A stretch of 25,591 nt of DNA from Chlorobium sp. (GCA_028277225.1 JANQHB010000038.1:1-25591), one strand, 5' to 3'. Counted from the first letter of the stretch, positions 1 through 8,317 are shown. Notes: generated by a model from the sequence alone, not told the origin. A program made the numbers and translations.

Positions 1-30
1 GATTTTCCATAGCTTAAGATACCAATCACA

Positions 31-68
31 ACGCAAAAGGGCCACCTTTTCAGGTAGCCCTTTTGCGT
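31..68 (-). terminator. Hairpin terminator downstream of fccAB
   Basis: A 12-bp perfect inverted repeat, ACGCAAAAGGGC (31-42) and GCCCTTTTGCGT (57-68), can be extended inside the loop by ACC/GGT. It lies 55 bp beyond the fccB stop codon on the minus strand, and a gene entering from the left could use it too. The T-tract after the stem is short on both strands, so the call rests on stem quality and position. Confidence 0.6.
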
Positions 69-122
69 TTTCTGGCTGTGCTTATGAGACAGCCTCTTGA
101 CAAATGCGTGCAGACAACAACA

Positions 123-1415
123 TCAACCCCAGATATCCTGAGCTATGTTGTTATACCACCCACGGGCATAGGTCGCTTCCTCACTGAGCTGATCGTCATC
201 GGCATCCATGGGAGTAAGACCACCGGCGCCCTTGATCTTGACAATACCATCTTTGGTAAGCTTGTAGACTGCGGCAACGGAAATACCGTAACCGGGTCCG
301 ACAAGGCTGTAACAGGTATTGACGAGCGAAGGAGGTGCCGGGACATCGCCTCGCATCAATCGCACGATGCCGGCGGCAGTGACTTTACCCTGGCTGCTTG
401 CGGCAAAGCCGGATTTCGGCATTGCGCCGGCAATACAGGCATCGCCTATAACATGGATACCTGGATGGATCGTCGATTCGAACGTTATAGGATTGACCGG
501 ACACCAGCCGGACTCATTCGTCAAACCGGCAGCAAAGGCGATCTTGCCTGCCTGCTGCGGCGGAATGACATTGACGACTCCGCCTTTGACCGGCCCTGCG
601 TCAGTATTGACGGTCATGGTTGCAGCATCAACCGAGACAACCTTGCCTCCTTTTGATGCAGGACGCCATTCGATAATGTCGCCATACAGGCGTTCCCAAC
701 CTTTAGTGAACAATCCCTGCTTCGAAAACTTTTCCTTCGAATCCAGAATGATGACTTTTGAGTTCGGCTTGTTCTTTTTGAGGTAGTTTGCAATGAGGCT
801 GGTCCTTTCGTAAGGGCCCGGAGGACAGCGGAAAGGATTTCCTGGAGGGCATATAACAACATTATCACCATCATTCATCTCCTGAAGTTGCTTTGCAAGC
901 AATTCAGTCTGAGGCCCCGCCTGATAGGCGTGCGGCATCGTTGTGTTTGCAACTTCCTCACTGTAACCTTCGATTGCATCGAATTTGAAATCGATGCCCG
1001 GAGAAACGATCAGACGGTCATAGGTTAGCTCGTTACCGGTTTTCAGCTTTACGGTTTTCGCTGCGGCGCCGATATCGACTGCCTCGTCGTGAACAACGTC
1101 AATCCCCCAGGTGTTTTTCAGGGTATCAAACGTATGACCGATGTCCTTCATCTCTTTAAGTCCACCCAGCACCCAGTTGCTGAAAGGGCAGGTATAAAAT
1201 GTTGTTGCAGGCTCGACAAGAGTCACTGCAATTGAAGGACCCAGTTTCCTGATATACTTGGCTGCAGAAGCGCCGCCAAAACCGCCGCCAATGACAACGA
1301 CATGCTTTTCACTGGCCAAAGCGGGCCGTACACCGCCGAAGATTCCGAGTGTCGAGCCGGCAGCACCGGCCATAACGAGTTTGCTGAATTCTCTACGTGT
1401 AAATTTCTGGCTCAT
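123..1415 (-). CDS. fccB: Flavocytochrome c sulfide dehydrogenase, flavoprotein subunit
   Basis: This is the FAD subunit that oxidises sulfide in the periplasm and passes electrons to the partner cytochrome c. The 430-residue precursor begins with a Tat signal (TRREFSK at 6-12, hydrophobic stretch, ALA at 32-34), so it should be exported folded. A dinucleotide-binding motif VVVIGGGFGG follows at 39-48. Cys76 in FYTCPFSN matches the cysteine that carries covalent 8-alpha-S-cysteinyl FAD in the family. Cys197 (RCPPGPYER) and Cys368 (NTCYS) match the redox-active disulfide pair. VIGDA at 323-327 is the second FAD contact, and the C-terminal part is the FCSD flavin-binding domain. Length is typical. 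The start is preceded by a purine-rich GGGGGAA, 14 bp after the fccA stop, so the pair is almost certainly one operon. The related sulfide:quinone reductases lack this combination of Tat signal and cytochrome partner. Confidence 0.95.
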   Translation of the reverse strand: MSQKFTRREFSKLVMAGAAGSTLGIFGGVRPALASEKHVVVIGGGFGGASAAKYIRKLGPSIAVTLVEPATTFYTCPFSNWVLGGLKEMKDIGHTFDTLKNTWGIDVVHDEAVDIGAAAKTVKLKTGNELTYDRLIVSPGIDFKFDAIEGYSEEVANTTMPHAYQAGPQTELLAKQLQEMNDGDNVVICPPGNPFRCPPGPYERTSLIANYLKKNKPNSKVIILDSKEKFSKQGLFTKGWERLYGDIIEWRPASKGGKVVSVDAATMTVNTDAGPVKGGVVNVIPPQQAGKIAFAAGLTNESGWCPVNPITFESTIHPGIHVIGDACIAGAMPKSGFAASSQGKVTAAGIVRLMRGDVPAPPSLVNTCYSLVGPGYGISVAAVYKLTKDGIVKIKGAGGLTPMDADDDQLSEEATYARGWYNNIAQDIWG

Positions 1416-1429
1416 GTTTGTTCCCCCGC

Positions 1430-1795
1430 TTATTTAGAATTGTTCTTACTGAGACCACCAAAGTATTCAGCAATGAGCACGATCTCCTCATCAGTATACC
1501 CTTTGGCATGTCGGCCCATGACTGTTGAATAACGCTCGTCATTCTTGAACTGCATCAGGGCCGTTTTCAGATAGGATGCGGATTTACCATAAAATCCGGG
1601 CAGTATACCGGTACTTTTGCCATCGGTTCCATGACAGGATGCACAGGAAAGCGCAAGAATCTCTCCACGGGGATCAATCTCTTCCTGAACAGGCTCTGAT
1701 GCAGCTTGAGGCTCCGGCTTCTCTGCAGTACATCCGGTTAGCACTGCCGCCGACACAAGACCGACAGACAGCCACGAGGTAATTGTTTTAACCAT
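1430..1795 (-). CDS. fccA: Flavocytochrome c cytochrome subunit (monohaem lipoprotein)
   Basis: This small c-type cytochrome should accept electrons from the FccB flavin during sulfide oxidation. It has one haem-binding motif, CASCHG, and a distal methionine candidate in the segment VMGRHAKGY, typical of class I cytochromes. The N-terminus is a lipoprotein signal with lipobox LTGC, so after Sec export the protein is probably lipid-anchored and holds the complex at a membrane. An in-frame ATG at 1804 directly abuts the ribosome-binding site AAAGGAG. The ATG at 1795 has a spacing of about 9 bases and is preferred (121 aa rather than 124). fccB follows 14 bp downstream. A one-haem subunit of about 10-11 kDa fits green sulfur bacteria; the Allochromatium subunit has two haems. 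Confidence 0.9.
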   Translation of the reverse strand: MVKTITSWLSVGLVSAAVLTGCTAEKPEPQAASEPVQEEIDPRGEILALSCASCHGTDGKSTGILPGFYGKSASYLKTALMQFKNDERYSTVMGRHAKGYTDEEIVLIAEYFGGLSKNNSK

Positions 1796-1979
1796 AATTC
1801 TCATCTCCTTTTGTTAATGATGAATTAGCAAAATGAAAGAAGCAAACGCATTTTGATTGTTGTCCGATGCCTGCACAAAAACGGCAGCCATCAGAACGTT
1901 CAACCGGCAATGTCCCTGGTTATTAACAGACCGCCGAAGAATGAACAAGGGAAACCTAAGCCTGCATGGCTTGACACTG

Positions 1980-2093
1980 AAAAAAAAGCCCCTCAACCGG
2001 GCGATGCTTCGTTACGCCTGCCGTATTTTCCAGAAGCACCAATGAGTCTGCGTACCGGACCGGTGCGACAAGACACGCTGCCACTCTACGAAA
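1980..2093 (-). ncRNA. Candidate small structured RNA or fccA leader
   Basis: A minus-strand unit of roughly 110 nt lies between mnmG and fccA. Reading right to left there is a perfect TATAAT (2105-2100). Next comes a segment able to form GCACC...GGTGC, and then GCTTC...GAAGC enclosing TACG/CGTA. It ends with GCCC-GGTTGAG-GGGC followed by eight Ts (1987-1980). The GAAGC that closes the second hairpin can instead pair with GCTTT at the terminator, so two folds are mutually exclusive. This could be a free sRNA or an attenuated leader of fccA, which starts about 185 nt further on. I could not match it to SRP RNA, 6S RNA, cobalamin, TPP or c-di-GMP riboswitches by eye. The terminal stem has only 4-7 pairs, so confidence is modest. 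Confidence 0.3.
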
Positions 2094-2099
2094 AATAGC

Positions 2100-2105
2100 A
2101 TTATA
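2100..2105 (-). promoter_or_regulatory. Candidate -10 box for the RNA upstream of fccA
   Basis: A perfect TATAAT reads leftward at 2105-2100, at the edge of an extremely AT-rich stretch (2100-2140). The -35 region at the expected distance (AATGTT) is poor, so this is suggestive only. A start about 7 bases further on would begin just before the structured segment. Confidence 0.3.
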
Positions 2106-2407
2106 TAACTATATATTTATATAACATTTTTTTTATACAACACAAACGACAATTATTCTTTTACCCTTTTATTTTAATGAATTGAGTCAATGACAGGGGG
2201 CTTTTTCGCCAAAAGGAAGAATACTTCTTATATTTTATGCTTGCTCTAACGCCGTTAAAAAGCCCGCTCTGCAAAAAAACGTTATACCGGCTTGCATTTC
2301 TTGTATCATTCCGCATAATTCATGAACAACCATCGAGAAACACAGGAGGCAGAATTCACACAAATGATTTTATAATAACAAGATAAGCCTTACAGAATCT
2401 CACAATA
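2106..2407. other. AT-rich non-coding stretch upstream of mnmG
   Basis: No supported gene lies here. It holds T- and A-rich tracts (2101-2175), a TATAAT at 2371-2376 on the plus strand that could serve mnmG but lacks a convincing -35, and an AGGAGG at 2344-2349 that leads only to a three-codon frame. Together with the candidate RNA it fills the gap between fccA and mnmG. Confidence 0.5.
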
Positions 2408-2423
2408 CATTTCACGTGAAACA
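2408..2423. promoter_or_regulatory. Near-consensus parS (ParB-binding) site
   Basis: CATTTCACGTGAAACA matches the conserved bacterial parS palindrome TGTTTCACGTGAAACA at 14 of 16 positions, with an intact TTTCACGTGAAA core. It lies 14 bp upstream of the mnmG start. A perfect copy lies just after mnmG, and parS sites normally cluster near the origin, which is where this is. Confidence 0.75.
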
Positions 2424-2437
2424 TTGTCCTTAATATT

Positions 2438-4303
2438 ATGTATGACGTCATCGTTGCCGGTGCAGGTCATGCAGGCTGTGAGGCCGTCCTGGCCGCCGCC
2501 AGAATGGGCTTGAAATGCCTGCTTGTCACTTCAGACTTTTCTGCCATAGCCAGGATGTCCTGTAATCCGGCTATCGGCGGCGTTGCAAAAGGACAGATAA
2601 CAAGAGAGATCGACGCTCTCGGGGGAGAAATGGCAAAAGCGATCGATGCGACCGGCATTCAGTTCAGAATGCTCAACCGAAGCAAGGGGCCGGCCATGCA
2701 TTCTCCCAGAGCACAGGCAGACCGTACCCACTACTCCCTCTACATGCGGACTGTCGTAGAACGCGAACGCCTGATTGATATGCTGCAGGATACAGCCACA
2801 GGAATCGTAGCCGATAACGGACGGTGCAGGGGAATAGTGCTCAGCTCCGGTAGACGCATAGAGTCGAAAACAGTCATACTCGCCTGCGGAACATTCCTCA
2901 ACGGACTTATCCATATCGGCATGGACCACTATCCCGGGGGGAGAACTGTCGCCGAACCGCCGGTATCGCATCTGACCGCAAACCTGTGCTCGCTCGGATT
3001 TCAATCCGGTCGCCTGAAAACAGGAACGCCGCCCAGAATAGACCGAAGAAGCGTCGATTACTCCCGCGTCATGTCCCAACCCGGAGATAGCGCTCCTGCT
3101 CCATTCTCATTCTCTACGCATGATCTTGCAGACAGAAAACAAATTGACTGCTACCTGACTGCGACGACGGAACAAACCCACACCATCCTTAAACGCGGTT
3201 TTGACCGCTCGCCGCTGTTTTCAGGAAAGGTTCAGGGCGCAGGACCGCGCTACTGCCCATCAATCGAAGACAAAATACACCGCTTTACCGACAAGATCAG
3301 CCACCATATCTTTCTTGAGCCGGAAGGATTCGAGACCAACGAAATGTATGTCAACGGTTTTTCGACATCTCTCCCTGAAGACATACAGCTTGAAGGCCTT
3401 CGTTCCATACCCGGACTTGAAAATGTTGTCATGATGCGTCCCGGTTACGCCATTGAATATGATTATTTCTACCCCTACCAGCTTCACCCGACTCTTGAAA
3501 CCAAAATCCTTTCACGCCTTTATTTTGCAGGCCAGATCAACGGCACATCCGGCTATGAAGAAGCAGCCGCCCAGGGCATTGTTGCCGGCATTAACGCGGC
3601 TTTGCGGATCAAAGAACGTGAGCCGCTCATCCTGCAACGCTCTGAAGCGTATATCGGCGTCCTTATTGACGACCTCATAACAAAAGAGACAAACGAGCCT
3701 TACCGCATGTTCACATCGGCCGCAGAACACAGGATCGTTCTCCGCCAGGACAATGCAGACATCAGACTGATGCATTTCGGGCATGCCTGCGGACTTGCAG
3801 GAGATGGCGCCTGGTCGGCTCTTTGCCGGAAAAAAGCCGATATAGCACAGGCAAAAGAAATCTCATCTTCTTTCAGAGTTGAAGCCCGCTCTGTTGCCGC
3901 CATGCTTTCGAAATCTTCAAAAGAATCATTCACCGGAAACGTAACAGTAACCAATCTCCTGAAACGTCCCGGCATGACACTCAAGACAATCCTTGAGAAC
4001 TGCCCAGCCGCTTCCGAGGCAATCTATTCGGTGACTCGCGATCCAAAAGTGCTGGAGCAGGTAGAAATCGACGTCAAATATGAAGGGTATATAAAAAGGG
4101 AACGCCTTATGGCCGAAAAAATTTCCAGACTTGAATCCCACAGGATCCCGTCCTCTTTCAACTATGATGCAATAAAAGGGATATCTCATGAAGGCAGGGA
4201 AAAGCTTAAAAAGCACAGACCGGCCACTGTCGGTCAGGCATCACGGATTCTTGGCGTCACACCTGCGGATATATCCGTTCTCATGGTTAAACTGGGGAGA
4301 TAA
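2438..4303 (+). CDS. mnmG: tRNA uridine-5-carboxymethylaminomethyl synthesis enzyme MnmG
   Basis: With MnmE, this FAD enzyme installs the cmnm5 group on U34 of tRNAs reading two-codon boxes. The 621-residue protein has the usual length. It shows the N-terminal FAD fold GAGHAGCEA (8-16), NPAIGGVAKG (43-52), GRLKTGTPPRID (191-202) and GPRYCPSIEDK (269-279), all signatures of the family. The first ATG gives MYDVIVAGAG, the normal family beginning; I see no clear Shine-Dalgarno. The gene is often called gidA and often sits near the origin, though commonly beside rsmG and parA/parB, which are not in this window. Here it is flanked by two parS palindromes and followed 24 bp later by a DNA polymerase gene. 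Confidence 0.97.
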   Translation: MYDVIVAGAGHAGCEAVLAAARMGLKCLLVTSDFSAIARMSCNPAIGGVAKGQITREIDALGGEMAKAIDATGIQFRMLNRSKGPAMHSPRAQADRTHYSLYMRTVVERERLIDMLQDTATGIVADNGRCRGIVLSSGRRIESKTVILACGTFLNGLIHIGMDHYPGGRTVAEPPVSHLTANLCSLGFQSGRLKTGTPPRIDRRSVDYSRVMSQPGDSAPAPFSFSTHDLADRKQIDCYLTATTEQTHTILKRGFDRSPLFSGKVQGAGPRYCPSIEDKIHRFTDKISHHIFLEPEGFETNEMYVNGFSTSLPEDIQLEGLRSIPGLENVVMMRPGYAIEYDYFYPYQLHPTLETKILSRLYFAGQINGTSGYEEAAAQGIVAGINAALRIKEREPLILQRSEAYIGVLIDDLITKETNEPYRMFTSAAEHRIVLRQDNADIRLMHFGHACGLAGDGAWSALCRKKADIAQAKEISSSFRVEARSVAAMLSKSSKESFTGNVTVTNLLKRPGMTLKTILENCPAASEAIYSVTRDPKVLEQVEIDVKYEGYIKRERLMAEKISRLESHRIPSSFNYDAIKGISHEGREKLKKHRPATVGQASRILGVTPADISVLMVKLGR

Positions 4304-4312
4304 TACTGACGA

Positions 4313-4328
4313 TGTTTCACGTGAAACA
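4313..4328. promoter_or_regulatory. Perfect parS (ParB-binding) site
   Basis: TGTTTCACGTGAAACA is a perfect 16-bp palindrome identical to the Bacillus-type parS consensus that ParB/Spo0J recognises across bacteria. It fills most of the 24-bp gap between mnmG and the polymerase gene. Its last base is the A of the polymerase's first possible ATG (4328). ParB loading here should nucleate the origin-proximal partition complex and could also affect transcription or translation of the polymerase. Confidence 0.9.
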
Positions 4329-6757
4329 TGATGCGAACGCTTTTTAAACCTGCCCACTTTCAGACAATGACAGATTTTCAGCATTCATCAGATGACATGA
4401 ACACGCTTCTTTTCGGGAAAGATCCTGAAAAAAATATCGTAGGCATCCATCAGCTTTCAGATGCAAAAGTTCGCATCTATTCAAGAAATAATGGGCTCGT
4501 TCAATACCGGGACGAACCTTTTTTCCCGTTTTTCTTTCTTTCGGAAGAGGCTCTTCTTGAAGAGTTCGTTCCATCATACAATGAAAAATACTGGTTGACA
4601 AAACTTGCCGGAAACAATTACTACCGTTACCTCGCTGTTTTCAGGAGCCATCATAATTTCAGAAATGCGCTTGATTTTATCGATTCCAGCTCTCGGCTTT
4701 CTTCAGATGAAGCTACGGAGGGCAGAGCATCGTCCAGCCTTACATACAGCAAGGGCGATTCCATTACCCAATATCTCCTTCAGACCGGCAAGACGTTGTT
4801 CAAGGGGATGCTTTTCGATGACCTGTACCGGATGCAACTTGACATAGAGACCCTGTACAGACCTGAAAAGAATACGAAACGTAAAATTCAGATCGGTGAA
4901 GATCCTATTATCATCGTTTCTCTGCATGATAACAGGGGCTGGGAACAGGCCATCCACTCGAAAGACCGGTCTGAAGCCGAACTTCTCGAAGATCTTGTCA
5001 AAATCATCCAGTTGAAAGACCCTGATGTGATTGAAGGTCACAATATCTTCAGCTTTGATCTTCCCTATATCCAGAAGCGTTGCGAAATACAGGGCGTTGA
5101 ATTCAGGATAGGACGTGACGGATCTTTGCCGAGAAGCTTCCCGGCCAGTATCCGTTTTGCCGAGCGGGTGATCGACTATCCATTTTTTGACATTGCGGGG
5201 CGCCATGTCATTGACACGCTGTTCCTTGTTCAAACCTATGATGTGGCAAAACGATCAATGCCGGGCTACGGCCTCAAAACTGCGGCAAAACATTTCGGTT
5301 TTGCATCCTCTGACAGAACATATGTCTCCTATGATGAAATTGCAGATCTCTGGAATAATGATCCGGACCGACTTCTTGCCTATGCTCTTGATGACGTTCG
5401 TGAAACCGAACAGTTATCAGCACTTCTTTCCGGGAGCAATTTTCACATGACCAGGATGATGCCCTACACCTACGCACATGCATCAAGATTAGGTCCTGCC
5501 GCCAAGATAGAGGCCCTTATGGTGAGAGAATACCTCAAGGAAAAGCACTCCATTCCCAAACCTGAAATAGGGCAGCAGCATACCGGTGGCTTTACCGAAG
5601 TATTCGTAAAAGGCATTCTCGGGCCTATTGTCTATGCTGACGTTGAATCGCTTTATCCGTCCATCATGCTCGGTTATGATATCTGTCCCAAAAGTGATGA
5701 ACGAAAAATTTTCCCATCTATCCTCAGAAATCTGAAAGATCTCCGTTTTTCAGCAAAGAAAAGAGCGAAGGAAGAAAATGATAAAGGAAACAAGGCGCTT
5801 GGTGAAAACTATGACGCCATGCAGTCCTCTTATAAAATCCTCATCAATGCAATGTATGGCTATCTGGGATTTGGCAGCGGTATTTTCAACGACTTTGAAG
5901 AAGCTGATCGTGTTACAACAACGGGTCAGACAATTGCGAGAAAAATGATCCAGGAATTCGAGGCCCGGGGCTGTAAGGTCATCGAAGTCGATACTGACGG
6001 CATTCTGTTTGTCCCTCCGTCATCTGTCAATGATAAAGAAAAGGAAATGCGCCTGGTCCTGGACGTATCATCGGTGATGCCGGAAGGAATAACGATCGGT
6101 TTCGATGGACGTTTCAAGAAAATGATCTCGTATCTGAAAAAGAATTACGCGCTTCTAGACTATGATGGCTCATTCAAACTGAAAGGGTCGTCGCTTGTCA
6201 GCAGAAGCGCAGAAAAGTTCGGGCGCGATTTCATCCGTGACGGATTCCGAAAGCTGCTCGATGAAGATATACAGGCACTTCATGACCTTTACGTCTCCTA
6301 CAAGGAGATGATCATCGGGCATAGCTGGTCTATCGATGATTTTTCAAGAACAGAAACACTGAAAACGACTATCGACCACTATAAAAACGACGTAGAATCC
6401 GGTAAAAGATCGAAATCGATAACCTATGAGATTGCCATGAGAAGAAATATGACAATCAATAAAGGCGACCGTATTACTTACTATGTCTCAGGCAGCGGCC
6501 TGCAGAGCAGTCATTATGACAAAGGACGCCTTGCAGACGAATGGTGCAGCTCCATGCCGGATGAAAACACGCAGTTTTACCTGAAAAGACTTGACGAATT
6601 CTCCCAGAAATTCATTCCTTTTTTCAAACCACAGGATTTCAGTTCAATTTTTTCAAGCGATACGCTTTTCGGTTTCTCTCCTGACGGAATCGAACTCATC
6701 AAGGAAATCAGACATAAAGAGACCGACGGTATTGATGATAACGATATACCATTTTAA
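4328..6757 (+). CDS. Family-B DNA polymerase with 3'-5' exonuclease
   Basis: This replicative-fold polymerase has a proofreading domain. Exonuclease motifs are LDIET (171-175), GHNIFSFD (237-244) and YALDD (352-356). Polymerase motifs are A, DVESLYPSI (438-446); B, KILINAMYG (503-511); and C, EVDTDG (553-558). All catalytic acidic residues are present, so it should be active. Motif C ends in Gly where most family-B enzymes have DTDS. The 809 residues are close to E. coli Pol II, but I cannot assign it to that branch. The first ATG (4328) overlaps parS. Met24 (4397), giving MNTLLFGKDP, is a plausible alternative start, and neither has a clear ribosome-binding site. The role is inferred to be repair or translesion synthesis, since bacteria replicate with family C. 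Confidence 0.92.
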   Translation: MMRTLFKPAHFQTMTDFQHSSDDMNTLLFGKDPEKNIVGIHQLSDAKVRIYSRNNGLVQYRDEPFFPFFFLSEEALLEEFVPSYNEKYWLTKLAGNNYYRYLAVFRSHHNFRNALDFIDSSSRLSSDEATEGRASSSLTYSKGDSITQYLLQTGKTLFKGMLFDDLYRMQLDIETLYRPEKNTKRKIQIGEDPIIIVSLHDNRGWEQAIHSKDRSEAELLEDLVKIIQLKDPDVIEGHNIFSFDLPYIQKRCEIQGVEFRIGRDGSLPRSFPASIRFAERVIDYPFFDIAGRHVIDTLFLVQTYDVAKRSMPGYGLKTAAKHFGFASSDRTYVSYDEIADLWNNDPDRLLAYALDDVRETEQLSALLSGSNFHMTRMMPYTYAHASRLGPAAKIEALMVREYLKEKHSIPKPEIGQQHTGGFTEVFVKGILGPIVYADVESLYPSIMLGYDICPKSDERKIFPSILRNLKDLRFSAKKRAKEENDKGNKALGENYDAMQSSYKILINAMYGYLGFGSGIFNDFEEADRVTTTGQTIARKMIQEFEARGCKVIEVDTDGILFVPPSSVNDKEKEMRLVLDVSSVMPEGITIGFDGRFKKMISYLKKNYALLDYDGSFKLKGSSLVSRSAEKFGRDFIRDGFRKLLDEDIQALHDLYVSYKEMIIGHSWSIDDFSRTETLKTTIDHYKNDVESGKRSKSITYEIAMRRNMTINKGDRITYYVSGSGLQSSHYDKGRLADEWCSSMPDENTQFYLKRLDEFSQKFIPFFKPQDFSSIFSSDTLFGFSPDGIELIKEIRHKETDGIDDNDIPF

Positions 6758-7039
6758 AACAATAACTTATATCGATATGCCATACAGCATTCTGCCTTGC
6801 TGCAATAAAACCGGCTCCCCTTGACATTTTAGATGCACGGGAAGGAACTTTATGACGGCATTCCAGGTATAGTTACCAAGCTTGTTTGTCATGTTATTGC
6901 TGTATACATCGCAGCATTTGCTGCCTGCTGTTCGTTGATACCGTTCATAAACATGATGGCTGTTTCATACATCGTACCTGTATGGCTTTACCATGCAGGA
7001 ATGCAACCTGTTCCATAATAATCTCAAGAATCTCTTACA

Positions 7040-8263
7040 ATGATTGACAATAAAATACTGCCTGTTACTGATGATGTCACCTGGATAGGCGTTCTTGATC
7101 CCGGTCTGGTCACATTCGACATTGTCATGGAAACAAAATACGGGACAACCTATAATTCCTATTTCATCAACGCCGATAAAAAAACTATCGTCGAAACATC
7201 GAAAGAGAAATTCTGGCCTGCGTATATTGATAAAATAAAACAAGTTACAGATCCTTCGGAGATCGAGTACATTGTCGTGGACCATACTGAACCCGATCAT
7301 TCAGGTAACGTGAGAAACCTTCTTGACGTTGCTCCCAATGCAACAGTTGTCGGCAGCGCAAATGCCATCAAGTATCTGAATGACCTTGTCGGCAGGGATT
7401 TCAAATCGATGACAGTCAAAGACGGAGATACCCTGGATCTCGGCAACAAAACGCTTCGTTTCATCAATGCTCTCAATCTTCACTGGCCAGATGCCATCTA
7501 CACGTGGCTCGAAGAAGACAGGGTACTCTTTACCTGTGATTCATTCGGAAGTCATTACTGCCATGAAGAAATGTATGATGATCTTGTCGGAGACTTCGAT
7601 GATGCGTTTACCTATTATTTTGACGCTATTCTCAGGCCTTTCAGCAAATACATGCTGCAGGCCATAGATCGAATCGAAGACCTGGATATCAAGGTTATTT
7701 GCCCGGGTCATGGACCTATACTTCGATCAAACTGGAAAAAATACGTCGATCTTTCGAAAAAGTACTCGCAGAGTGCGATTGCACTGCCAAACGAAAAAAA
7801 CATCCTCATTGCATATGTTTCGGCTTATGAGAACACCTCTACCATTGCTCATACAATAGCCGAAGGCCTTCGTCCGCATTGTGATTTCAATATCGATGTC
7901 TGTGATATCGAGAATATGCATTTCTCTAAAATAGAGGAAAAAATTGCACACAGTGCCGCCATTATCGTCGGCTCTCCGACGATAAACCAGAATATCGTAT
8001 CACAGATATATAATTTCTTTGCTGCTATCAATCCTATTCGTGACCGCGGAAAACTTGCTGCGGCATTCGGTTCATACGGCTGGAGCGGTGAAAGCATAAA
8101 AATCATAGAATCGAATTTCACCAACCTGAAGCTCAAGGTCTTCGACCAGCACATCAAGGTCAAGTTCAAACCGCACGAAAAAGAATTCGAAGAGTGCAAG
8201 GCATTCGGTAAAGCTTTTGCTGAACGGCTTATCGAAAAGAACCAGATCGTCTGCGATATCTGA
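7040..8263 (+). CDS. A-type flavodiiron protein (FprA family)
   Basis: This is a cytoplasmic scavenger that reduces O2 to water and/or NO to N2O at a di-iron site next to FMN. The 407-residue protein has the two-domain core layout. The metallo-beta-lactamase-like domain carries all seven expected iron ligands: His82, Glu84, Asp86, His87 (HTEPDHSGN), His148 (NLHWP), Asp167 (CDSF) and His224 (CPGHG). The flavodoxin domain begins near residue 246 with ILIAYVSAYENTSTIA. No rubredoxin or flavin-reductase domain is fused, so it is class A. It stands alone, 282 bp after the polymerase gene, and ends at a strong terminator. In a strict anaerobe it most likely protects against oxygen. Substrate preference cannot be read from sequence. 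Confidence 0.93.
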   Translation: MIDNKILPVTDDVTWIGVLDPGLVTFDIVMETKYGTTYNSYFINADKKTIVETSKEKFWPAYIDKIKQVTDPSEIEYIVVDHTEPDHSGNVRNLLDVAPNATVVGSANAIKYLNDLVGRDFKSMTVKDGDTLDLGNKTLRFINALNLHWPDAIYTWLEEDRVLFTCDSFGSHYCHEEMYDDLVGDFDDAFTYYFDAILRPFSKYMLQAIDRIEDLDIKVICPGHGPILRSNWKKYVDLSKKYSQSAIALPNEKNILIAYVSAYENTSTIAHTIAEGLRPHCDFNIDVCDIENMHFSKIEEKIAHSAAIIVGSPTINQNIVSQIYNFFAAINPIRDRGKLAAAFGSYGWSGESIKIIESNFTNLKLKVFDQHIKVKFKPHEKEFEECKAFGKAFAERLIEKNQIVCDI

Positions 8264-8287
8264 ACAGCAGACTGTACGTATCTTCAT

Positions 8288-8317
8288 AAAAAAGGGGCAT
8301 GTAAAGCCCCTTTTTTT
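8288..8317. terminator. Bidirectional rho-independent terminator
   Basis: The stem AAAAAAGGGGC / GCCCCTTTTTT (8288-8298 and 8306-8316) with a 7-base loop is followed by a T-run on the plus strand and by a matching T-run when read on the minus strand. It lies between the convergent ends of the flavodiiron gene and the DUF721 gene and can terminate both. Confidence 0.9.

Noticed and set aside
63..656. Long plus-strand open frame of 197 codons opposite fccB
   Set aside because: It lies wholly antisense to a well-supported gene, has no family features, and its composition follows fccB codon structure.
1980..2093. Candidate RNA read as SRP RNA or a cobalamin riboswitch
   Set aside because: It has GGUCCGG but lacks the SRP GGAAGGAAGCAG loop, and it lacks the B12-box and other conserved riboswitch cores.
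1853..2098. Plus-strand frames of 62-81 codons in the fccA-mnmG gap
   Set aside because: There is no ribosome-binding site and the composition is not protein-like. The segment is better explained by the structured minus-strand RNA candidate.
2531..3079. Minus-strand open frame of 182 codons inside mnmG
   Set aside because: It is antisense to conserved MnmG motifs and has no recognisable domain.
4703..5233. Minus-strand open frame of 176 codons inside the polymerase gene
   Set aside because: It is antisense to the exonuclease motifs and has no recognisable domain or ribosome-binding site.
6833..7018. Possible 61-aa hydrophobic small protein between the polymerase and flavodiiron genes
   Set aside because: There is no ribosome-binding site before the ATG (GAAGGA lies after it) and no family resemblance. 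Hydrophobicity alone is not enough in a 282-bp gap.
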